In this document: in pieces, positions 8,050-13,432 of the stretch
Layout of the letters: each line of letters opens with the position of its first letter
Position numbering within the stretch: the stretch's first letter is position 1
Origin: Calditrichota bacterium
Lineage (GTDB): Bacteria > Calditrichota > Calditrichia > RBG-13-44-9 > J075
Assembly: GCA_024275555.1 (NCBI GenBank)
Contig: JAJRYW010000526.1
Coordinates: forward strand, 1 to 16,101
DNA length: 16,101 bases
Direction of reading: 5' to 3'
Translations under genes and position numbers: made by a program
The notes under the pieces: model-generated
Seen by the model: the letters and a program-made list of their open reading frames with translations, nothing else
The model's database searches: none
Told to the model about the DNA's origin: nothing

Positions 8050-8717
8050 TACCGGCGATCATCTCCCTTCATCCAGGCGGCCATTTGCAGGGCGACCTGG
8101 CGTAAAATTTCCGGATAGTTTTTCCCGCTGCGCACCAGCACTTTAAAGGAATGGTCTCCTCCTTCGATCCAGTGCAGCTGCACATACTCTTTGATGGGCG
8201 AAAGACTCTCTTGCAGTAAATCCATCCGCGCAAAGGGGTCGCGGGTGCCCTGGATAAAAAACATCGGCAACTTCAGCATGTGCAGGTATTCGTCACGGCA
8301 GCGGTCAAATTTGCCGGGAGGATGGAGCGGGTAGCCCAGGAAGATCAGGCCATCCAGCCCTTCTACCCGGGTGGCAACCGTAGCGGCAATCCGGCCGCCC
8401 ATGCTCTTTCCGCCGATAAACAGACGGCGATATTGGGCGTGCTCCTTCACCCAATCAATGACCGTCTCCCAGGCAGATTCCAGCACATTGGCTCGGTCAG
8501 GGAAACTCTTCCCATTTACCTTATAAGGAAAATTAAAACGCACTACCTGAATGTCCTGGCCGGTAAGATGATCGCTGATGGTTGCGATGAAGGCGGAGTT
8601 CATGTCGTTCCCGGAGCCGTGGGCAAAAATAAAGAGCGGTTGTTCCGGGTCCCACTGATCCGGATATAAAATCTCCACAGGATGATGGGTGTCTAAAGTC
8701 AGTACAGCAAGCGCCAT
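8049..8717 (-). CDS. Alpha/beta hydrolase, KANL3/Tex30-like
   Basis: A 222-residue cytoplasmic alpha/beta-hydrolase. The oxyanion strand ends AHGSGNDMN (32-40), the nucleophile elbow is GGKSMGGR (102-109) with Ser105, the acid is Asp160 in QGTRDPFA (156-163), and the catalytic His is H189 in GGDHSFK (186-192). This arrangement, including the KSMGG elbow and the short length, matches the KANL3/Tex30 or dienelactone-hydrolase-like bacterial families, whose substrates are mostly unknown. The start is well placed after GAGGAGAG with a 5-base spacer. Its stop codon overlaps the glycosyltransferase start by one base, making it the leading gene of that tight run. A 92-bp gap separates it from the small membrane-protein gene upstream, and I see no clear terminator or promoter there. 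Confidence 0.92.
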   Translation of the reverse strand: MALAVLTLDTHHPVEILYPDQWDPEQPLFIFAHGSGNDMNSAFIATISDHLTGQDIQVVRFNFPYKVNGKSFPDRANVLESAWETVIDWVKEHAQYRRLFIGGKSMGGRIAATVATRVEGLDGLIFLGYPLHPPGKFDRCRDEYLHMLKLPMFFIQGTRDPFARMDLLQESLSPIKEYVQLHWIEGGDHSFKVLVRSGKNYPEILRQVALQMAAWMKGDDRR

Positions 8718-8809
8718 ATGGCCTCTCCTCTAAAATCGATTCACCGGAATGTAGTTTTAAAGCATTGCCGATACACAGGCAGAGCAGATTTAAACAGAGC
8801 GATTGAAGC

Positions 8810-9028
8810 TTAAATTGCCTGATTCTTTTTTTGCGCATAACGGTAGGCGGTAACCGCCGAGATAATATGGCATATCCAGCCCAGGGTTCCCCCGGAGCCG
8901 ATCCAGAGTCCCGGGGTGATAATCAGCCAGAAAATCCCTCTCCAGAAGGTCCCGTTGTAGAACTGGCCGACTCCCGGAATAATCAAACTTAATACGGCTG
9001 CTAAACCGGCATGGGAAATATTGGTCAT
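8810..9028 (-). CDS. Small TM2-like membrane protein
   Basis: A 72-residue protein with two or three hydrophobic segments. AAVLSLIIPGVGQFYNG (10-26) carries the PGxGQFYNG turn characteristic of TM2-type and related small membrane proteins. A second helix follows (FWRGIFWLIITPGLWIG, 28-44), then a Trp/His-containing helix and a Lys-rich C-terminus. Function is unknown for the family. The ATG has AGGA about six bases upstream. A competing overlapping reading frame (8790-9044, minus) encodes no such motif and is rejected. A sigma70-like promoter lies 30-60 bases upstream, so this gene may head the operon that continues leftward. The terminator of rpsA lies just beyond that promoter. Confidence 0.8.
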   Translation of the reverse strand: MTNISHAGLAAVLSLIIPGVGQFYNGTFWRGIFWLIITPGLWIGSGGTLGWICHIISAVTAYRYAQKKNQAI

Positions 9029-9058
9029 CTTTCATCCTGAGCATTGATTGAGGGCAAA

Positions 9059-9087
9059 AAGATACAGGAGCGCGGCAAATAAATCAA
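9059..9087 (-). promoter_or_regulatory. Candidate promoter for the TM2-like gene and downstream operon
   Basis: Read on the minus strand, TTGATT (9082-9087) and TATCTT (9059-9064) are separated by exactly 17 bases, each matching the sigma70 consensus at four of six positions. The -10 region TATCTTTT also matches seven of eight positions of the Bacteroidota TAnnTTTG box. Transcription would begin near 9052, giving a leader of about 24 bases. It lies between the rpsA terminator and the first gene of the next operon, where a promoter is expected. Confidence 0.5.
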
Positions 9088-9130
9088 GACAATGTTGGGA
9101 TTTTATTGGCCCTGATGAGCCGGGCGCCGG

Positions 9131-9168
9131 GAAAAAGAAAAGGCCATCCCATTACTGAGATGGCCTTT
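9131..9168 (-). terminator. Intrinsic terminator of rpsA
   Basis: On the minus strand a perfect 10-bp stem, AAAGGCCATC paired with GATGGCCTTT, encloses a 10-base loop and is followed by TTCTTTTTC. It begins about 22 bases after the rpsA stop codon. The geometry is classic Rho-independent. The other strand lacks a matching T-run, so it acts mainly for rpsA. Confidence 0.92.
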
Positions 9169-9190
9169 CAGTAGTTGATGAGAACACTGC

Positions 9191-11407
9191 TTATTCGGCA
9201 GCGTCTTTTTTCTCGTCTTCGCTTGCTTCACCCTTGGTTGGTTCCGCTTCCGGTTCCGCTTTCGTTTCCGCTTCTGCTTCAGGTTCCGCTTCCGGCTCTG
9301 CTTGGGACTTCGCTTCCGGTTCCGCTTCCGCTTCGGGTTTCGCTTCCGGCTCTGCTTGGGACTTCGCTTCAGGTTCCGCTTCCGCTTCGGTTTTCACTTC
9401 CGGTTCCACAACAGCTTCCTCAGTCGATTCCTTTTCCTTGGGCGCTTCCGCTTCAGGTTTCTCCTCCTCAACAGCCTCTTCCCTGGCTTCCGCAGTATCT
9501 GTCGTTTCCGTATCTGCCGAGGTCTCGTCATCTTTGGTTTTCTTCCGGGAAGGTTTTCGTCCTTTACCTTGCTCGGGCAACTCCTCTAATTCCGGGACTT
9601 CTTCAACGATCTCTTTCAGGGTCGTAGGGGTCAGGGCGTGCTCAGCGAGATAAGCATCAACAACTTCTTGTTCTTTTCCCTTCAAATACGCATTAACCGA
9701 CAACACAATGCGCTTATTATCTTTGTCGAACTCGATCACTTTTAAAGGAACTTCATCGCCCACTTTAAAATGATCCGCAGCGCGTTTGATGTTCGGTTTT
9801 CCTAACTCACGCAGGGGTACAAAGGCGTCCACCCCTAACGGCAGGGTGACAATCACACCTTTATCGATTAACCGGGCGATTTTTCCTTTCACCTCGGTGC
9901 CGACTTTGTATTCGCCTTCGAAGGCGTCCCAGGGATTGGGTTCCACTTGTTTGTGGCCCAGGGCAATCCGGCGTTCATCTTTATTGATATCCAGCACCAC
10001 CACTTCGATTTCTTCACCTTTACGGATGACTTCGCTTGGATGGCGAATCTTGCGGGTCCAGGACAGATCGGAGATATGAACCAGGCCGTCTACCCCTTCT
10101 TCCAGTTCCACAAAAGCGCCGAACGGGGTTAAATTCCGGACAATGCCTTTGTGCTTGCTGCCGACCGGATACTTGGTTTCGATATCTTCCCAGGGGTCCG
10201 GAGTCAATTGCTTGAGCCCCAGCGAGATTTTGCGGTCATTCGGTTCAATGTTCAGCAACACCGCCTCGACGATATCGCCTTCTTTCATAATCTGGGAAGG
10301 ATTCTTAACATGATGAGACCAGCTCATCTCGGAAACATGGATCAATCCTTCGATGCCGTGTTCCAGTTCTACAAAAGCGCCGTAATCGGTGAGGCTGACG
10401 ACTTTTCCTTTTACCTTGGTCCCCACCGGGAAACGCTCGGCGATGTTTTCCCAGGGATGCGGCTTCAACTGCTTCAGCCCCAGGGAGATGCGGCTTTTCT
10501 TTTCATCAAAATCCAGGATCATGACATCGATCTCTTCATCCAGCTTAACCAATTCGCTGGGATGCTTGACGCGGCCCCAGGAGAGATCGGTAATATGGAG
10601 CAGACCATCCACCCCGCCCAGGTCGATGAAGACGCCAAAGTCGGTGATGTTTTTGACCACCCCGCGGCGCACCTGGCCTTTTTCCAGGGTGCCCAGAATC
10701 TCGGAGCGTTTGCTTTCCAGTTCTTTTTCGATGATGGCCCGGCGGGATACCACAATATTTTTCCGCTGTTCGTTGACCTTGACAATCTTCAGATCCAGGG
10801 TCTTATTTACGAATGCGTCAAAATCCCGAATAGGCTTAACATCTACCTGGGATCCCGGCAGGAAGGCGTCCACGCCGCCCAGGTCGACCACAAATCCGCC
10901 CTTAATACGGCGAACAATGCGTCCTTCGATGATTTCATCGTTTTCATACTTTTCTACCAGGCGCTGCCAGGCGCGCAGGAAGTAAACCTTTCTGCGGGAC
11001 ACCTGAATATTGCCTTCTTTGTCTTCCGGCGAGTCTAAAAACAGCTCAACCTCATCGCCCACTTTAAATTCTTCAATATCGATAAACTCTTCGCGATCGA
11101 TGATACCCTCGCTTTTGAAGCCTAAATCGACGATGACGTAGTTGGAACTGATCTCCAGAATAGTGCCCCGGACAATATCTTCCTGCTTAAAGCGCTCAAA
11201 GCTCTTGTCATACAAAGCCAGGAGTTCGTCTTCATCGGCGCTGGTTTTCTGATCAATCTTTTCCAGGTCTTCTAACTTAACCACCTGTCCGGGTTGAAAG
11301 GGGACATCCGTATCAATACTCGTCGAGGCCGGACTTTCCTCGGGAGTGGGGGTTTCCACCGAAGCGTCCGTTGCCCCGGCTTGATTCTGTTTAACTTCTT
11401 CACTCAT
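9191..11407 (-). CDS. rpsA: 30S ribosomal protein S1
   Basis: A 738-residue S1 protein, the mRNA-binding factor of the small ribosomal subunit. After a polar N-terminal extension (1-70) there are six S1/OB-fold repeats at about 76-140, 157-223, 244-311, 329-397, 415-484 and 502-571. The third to fifth carry the classic pattern of G.V..(I/L)T..GAFV.L..G..GL.H.S..SW, then HPSE and a SLGLKQ-type end. The C-terminal 120 residues (615-738) are low-complexity Glu/Ala/Pro/Lys, with an 18-residue direct repeat, well beyond E. coli S1 (557 residues). An open frame continues 120 codons upstream to 11767, but I start at 11407 because AAGGAGG (11417-11423) lies 9 bases before this ATG and the extension runs through the promoter. 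It is transcribed alone between its own promoter and a strong terminator. Confidence 0.97.
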   Translation of the reverse strand: MSEEVKQNQAGATDASVETPTPEESPASTSIDTDVPFQPGQVVKLEDLEKIDQKTSADEDELLALYDKSFERFKQEDIVRGTILEISSNYVIVDLGFKSEGIIDREEFIDIEEFKVGDEVELFLDSPEDKEGNIQVSRRKVYFLRAWQRLVEKYENDEIIEGRIVRRIKGGFVVDLGGVDAFLPGSQVDVKPIRDFDAFVNKTLDLKIVKVNEQRKNIVVSRRAIIEKELESKRSEILGTLEKGQVRRGVVKNITDFGVFIDLGGVDGLLHITDLSWGRVKHPSELVKLDEEIDVMILDFDEKKSRISLGLKQLKPHPWENIAERFPVGTKVKGKVVSLTDYGAFVELEHGIEGLIHVSEMSWSHHVKNPSQIMKEGDIVEAVLLNIEPNDRKISLGLKQLTPDPWEDIETKYPVGSKHKGIVRNLTPFGAFVELEEGVDGLVHISDLSWTRKIRHPSEVIRKGEEIEVVVLDINKDERRIALGHKQVEPNPWDAFEGEYKVGTEVKGKIARLIDKGVIVTLPLGVDAFVPLRELGKPNIKRAADHFKVGDEVPLKVIEFDKDNKRIVLSVNAYLKGKEQEVVDAYLAEHALTPTTLKEIVEEVPELEELPEQGKGRKPSRKKTKDDETSADTETTDTAEAREEAVEEEKPEAEAPKEKESTEEAVVEPEVKTEAEAEPEAKSQAEPEAKPEAEAEPEAKSQAEPEAEPEAEAETKAEPEAEPTKGEASEDEKKDAAE
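9239..9388 (-). repeat. In-frame tandem repeats in the acidic tail of rpsA
   Basis: Two 54-bp units, 9335-9388 and 9281-9334, differ at only three positions by my alignment (51/54), with a third shortened unit at 9239-9280. Each encodes an 18-residue block of the form EAEAEPEAKSQAEPEA(K/E)P (residues 674-691 and 692-709). The near identity, including silent sites, points to recent tandem duplication and a length-variable tail. Confidence 0.9.
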
Positions 11408-11416
11408 TAAAAAATT

Positions 11417-11423
11417 CCTCCTT
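11417..11423 (-). promoter_or_regulatory. Shine-Dalgarno sequence that fixes the rpsA start
   Basis: AAGGAGG on the minus strand, 9 bases before ATG 11407. It decides between this start and the much longer in-frame extension to 11767, which has no such site. Confidence 0.9.
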
Positions 11424-11460
11424 ATTAGAAAGATATTCCCCCTTGGGAATTGACAAGCGC

Positions 11461-11491
11461 CAAATTTAAGGGGCTTATTACCAATATCAAA
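11461..11491 (-). promoter_or_regulatory. Candidate rpsA promoter of FCB type
   Basis: On the minus strand TTTG (11488-11491) is followed by exactly 19 bases and then TAAATTTG (11461-11468). This is a full match to the TTTG-N19-TAnnTTTG consensus known for the Bacteroidota primary sigma factor. The same DNA also reads as TTGATA-N16-TAAATT, a fair sigma70 promoter, so the sigma class is not settled. Initiation near 11455 would leave a leader of about 48 bases. It sits in an AT-rich stretch directly upstream of rpsA. Confidence 0.6.
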
Positions 11492-11756
11492 ATATTTTTT
11501 ATTTTTTGGGTAAAAGAATTCAGACCCGGGTGAAGAGTAAATAGAGTGGTTTCCGCAGAGGAGTCTACCCAAATTCCCGATGGGAAAAACTCCGGCGAAT
11601 TTGAGCAACAATGCAGGAGCGTGAGGGGAGAACTCCACAATGGGGGCGACCCGGATGATTTGATTTGTACCTTTCAATATTGGGGTGATTCTCAACTGCT
11701 TTCCATTTATTCTTTTTGGGCTAACCTTTCTATTTTCTTGCCTCGAAAGAAGGTAA

Positions 11757-11798
11757 CCATTCACCATTCACCATTCACCATTCACCATTCACCATTCA
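11757..11798. repeat. Six tandem CCATTCA heptamers
   Basis: Six perfect head-to-tail copies of CCATTCA, preceded by GGTAA and followed by an AAACTCAAAA stretch. Heptameric short tandem repeats of this kind are common in intergenic DNA of cyanobacteria and several other phyla. They are prone to slippage and have no proven function. Here they lie about 110 bp upstream of the cysteine-rich gene. Confidence 0.95.
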
Positions 11799-11905
11799 AA
11801 ACTCAAAATTTATTTAAATATTGCAACAACCCATTTCACGGACTAATTTCTCTTTTATTTCGGGAAACCTTATATGGTCATAATCCGGGCGGCTCAACAA
11901 GTAAG

Positions 11906-12295
11906 ATGAAATTTATCAAACACCTATTTGTCTTTTTCTTTTGCCTGTTTTTCAGCGGCGTCGCCAATGTGGCGCTGGAAACCGGTCTTTTGCCCAACGA
12001 GCGCATCCGGGAGAGCAGTTGCTGTTGCAGCGGGGTCATGGAGACTCAATGTTCCTGCACCGGCGACTGCTGCGACGCCTCAACACCGGAGGGCGTTAGT
12101 ATTTCCAGCCTGGCCTGCGGAGTTTCCACGGCGCCGGCAATCCAAATTTCCGAAGTAAAATTTGTGTTAAGCGGTCTACCTGCCGCGGGCCTGTTTATTC
12201 ATCTGTATGACTATCCGGAACAAACAAGTTCCGCAATCCTGCCTGATTTTTATAATCGCATCGACAAACCGCCCCGCACACTCCTTGCTGTTTAA
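11906..12295 (+). CDS. Small exported cysteine-rich protein, putative metal binder
   Basis: A 129-residue protein I do not recognise as a named family. Residues 1-20 or so form a Phe-rich signal peptide (KHLFVFFFCLFFSGVA). The mature part has a tight cysteine cluster, C39-C40-C41, C49, C51, C55, C56, plus C71: eight cysteines in 33 residues, with Ser, Gly, Met and Thr between them. The remaining 55 residues are ordinary and include a hydrophobic stretch (VKFVLSGLPAAGLFIHLY, 84-101). Such clusters usually bind soft metals such as Cu(I) or Zn, or form disulfides; which applies here is inference from the downstream copper-type receptor. The Shine-Dalgarno is poor (AAGTAAG adjoining ATG). I start here because the signal peptide begins at this Met; the frame is open upstream to 11546 but passes through the heptamer repeats. 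Confidence 0.8.
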   Translation: MKFIKHLFVFFFCLFFSGVANVALETGLLPNERIRESSCCCSGVMETQCSCTGDCCDASTPEGVSISSLACGVSTAPAIQISEVKFVLSGLPAAGLFIHLYDYPEQTSSAILPDFYNRIDKPPRTLLAV

Positions 12296-12531
12296 TTCAT
12301 CAACCAAAATCCATTTGCGCTAAATTCAGCGCGGTGAGCGCGTATTCTCCTGCCTGGCAGAGGAAAGGAGGCTGCCCTGTTTTGTACCACAGAACCGGGC
12401 AAAGGATGCTGTACATCCCCCCTCCCAGTTTGCCCGCTGCTTGCGTACATGGCCAATCCGTGCGACGCGCTCTGCTTGCAGAACGTGTTGCCGTCATGCA
12501 TTCAATTGATGATCACAAGGAGATTTTTGTC
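12296..12531 (+). other. Intergenic region with orphan Shine-Dalgarno and inverted repeats
   Basis: This 236-bp gap precedes the lipoprotein gene. It holds a small hairpin (GCGCT paired with AGCGC, about 12316-12331), a cluster of overlapping short complementary arms around 12347-12376 (CTCCT/AGGAG, GGCAG/CTGCC), and a near-perfect AAAGGAGG (12364-12371) with no ATG behind it. A cysteine-containing frame is open from 12338 to the TGA at 12533-12535, overlapping the lipoprotein start. It may be a structured leader or hold an undetected small gene; neither is established. Confidence 0.45.
12517..12522 (+). promoter_or_regulatory. Shine-Dalgarno of the YtkA-like lipoprotein gene
   Basis: AAGGAG, 9 bases before ATG 12532. 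It selects this Met, where a lipoprotein signal begins, over the in-frame GTG at 12334, which would add 66 residues of implausible sequence in front of the signal peptide. Confidence 0.85.
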
Positions 12532-13326
12532 ATGAAATACCTCAGACTATTCATAATGCTCGTAACATCCCTGGCATTGTTCTTAAGCTGCGGTAACGAC
12601 AGCACCGCCCCGGAGGAGCAAACCGATCCGGCCGAAGGTTTGATCCTGCTGGGAGAAAGCACTATTCAGAACACCCGGGTAAGTCTTTACACCGACAAGG
12701 CTCTGCAAGTCGGCTATAACCACTTTTACATCAAGCTTACCGATACCGCAACAGACAAGCTGGTGGAAGAGGCGCATATTACCATCAGCACGCTGATGGA
12801 TATGGGACAGATGCAGCACGCTTCCCCCTATGAGAACCCGCCCGGAGACGAGGCAGAGCACGGTTTATTCCCCTGCGCAGCCAACTTCATCATGGCCGGG
12901 ACCTGGGAACTGGGGATTCAGGTTCAGAATCACCTCAACAATGACCAGGGTGAAGTGCGTTTCAACCTGGATGTTGCCGCCGGCAGTCTGCTGAAAAGTG
13001 TGGTCGGGACGGATTCCCTGACTTACTACATCACCCTGGTGGCGCCGGACACCCCCCAGGTGGGCATGAATGATTTTGAAATCACGGTGCACTATAAAGA
13101 AAGCATGATGTCGTTCCCGGCGGTGGAGGACCTGACCGTGGAGATGACCCCCACCATGCCCTCGATGGGGCACGGCTCTCCCAACAATGTCAACCCCGCC
13201 CACCAACATGCCGGGCACTACCGTGGCCAGGTCAATTTTACCATGACCGGCGATTGGCGGGTGGACCTGAATTTCAGCCGGGCAGATTCGCTCATGCACA
13301 CCAGCTTCGACATCAACGTGCCGTAA
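12532..13326 (+). CDS. Lipoprotein with two YtkA/FixH-like domains, putative copper binding
   Basis: A 264-residue lipoprotein: signal peptide 1-19, then Cys20 in FLSCGND. Two immunoglobulin-like domains of the YtkA/FixH type follow. Domain 1 (about 40-148) has MDMGQMQH (89-96) and MAGTWEL (121-127). Domain 2 (about 160-262) has the canonical TPTMPSMGHGSP (206-217), a His cluster H224/H226/H229, and MTGDWRVDL (238-246). In this family the M(P)xMGH and M.G.W elements are conserved, and the Met/His ligands suit copper; several members sit beside copper transport or cytochrome oxidase assembly genes. It lies between a cysteine-rich exported protein and an OprC-like receptor, so a role as periplasmic-side or surface copper carrier is a reasonable inference. 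An intrinsic terminator follows at once. A copper-specific role has not been shown for this protein. Confidence 0.88.
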   Translation: MKYLRLFIMLVTSLALFLSCGNDSTAPEEQTDPAEGLILLGESTIQNTRVSLYTDKALQVGYNHFYIKLTDTATDKLVEEAHITISTLMDMGQMQHASPYENPPGDEAEHGLFPCAANFIMAGTWELGIQVQNHLNNDQGEVRFNLDVAAGSLLKSVVGTDSLTYYITLVAPDTPQVGMNDFEITVHYKESMMSFPAVEDLTVEMTPTMPSMGHGSPNNVNPAHQHAGHYRGQVNFTMTGDWRVDLNFSRADSLMHTSFDINVP

Positions 13327-13358
13327 GAATTCCGGGATATAATCCGGATAGTTAAGGG

Positions 13359-13398
13359 ACGGAGAGCGTTTCCCGAACCCGGGGCGCTCTCCGTTTTT
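13359..13398 (+). terminator. Intrinsic terminator between lipoprotein and receptor genes
   Basis: A perfect 10-bp stem, ACGGAGAGCG (13359-13368) with CGCTCTCCGT (13385-13394), encloses a 16-base loop that can itself pair (CCC with GGG), and is followed by TTTTT. It lies 32 bases after the lipoprotein stop and only 34 bases before the receptor ATG. It should end or strongly attenuate transcription before the receptor gene. Confidence 0.9.
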
Positions 13399-13432
13399 CA
13401 GTCGCCGAACCTAAATTCTGTCAGGCCCAGCC

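Larger units (their letters stand above)
11408..11905. other. Divergent intergenic region, no gene seen
   Basis: This 498-bp stretch separates rpsA (minus) from the cysteine-rich gene (plus). It contains the rpsA leader and promoter at its left end and a block of six CCATTCA heptamers (11757-11798) followed by AT-rich sequence. Open frames cross it on both strands, but they lack Shine-Dalgarno sites, recognisable motifs and natural composition. A plus-strand promoter for the copper-type genes should lie between about 11800 and 11890. The best I find is a weak TTGCAA-N17-TAATTT pair beginning near 11820, which I do not trust. Confidence 0.7.

Noticed and set aside
8790..9044. 84-codon minus-strand frame overlapping the TM2-like gene
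   Set aside because: Different frame with no motif; the TM2-like frame has the PGxGQFYNG signature and a ribosome-binding site.
9175..9653. Plus-strand frames over the rpsA tail rich in Ser/Ala, Leu/Pro or Phe/Arg
   Set aside because: Low-complexity shadows of the Glu/Ala/Pro repeat codons on the other strand.
11408..11767. 120-codon N-terminal extension of the S1 reading frame
   Set aside because: It crosses the promoter and intergenic DNA; the internal ATG at 11407 has a perfect Shine-Dalgarno and gives a normal S1 N-terminus.
11546..11905. Upstream extension of the cysteine-rich gene
   Set aside because: It would translate the CCATTCA array into a His/Ser/Pro repeat ahead of a signal peptide; no Shine-Dalgarno.
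12300..12497. Minus-strand frame ending in a GEYALTALNLAQ-like string, reminiscent of Rrf2 regulators
   Set aside because: The Rrf2 helix should lie next to the start Met and be followed by about 130 residues; here it is at the C-terminal end, so the similarity is chance or at most a tiny remnant.
12334..12531. GTG-initiated 66-residue extension of the YtkA-like lipoprotein
   Set aside because: It would bury the lipoprotein signal peptide; AAGGAG sits at the right distance from ATG 12532.
12296..12531. Cobalamin or other known riboswitch upstream of the lipoprotein and receptor
   Set aside because: I looked for the B12-box and similar conserved cores in the leader and found none.
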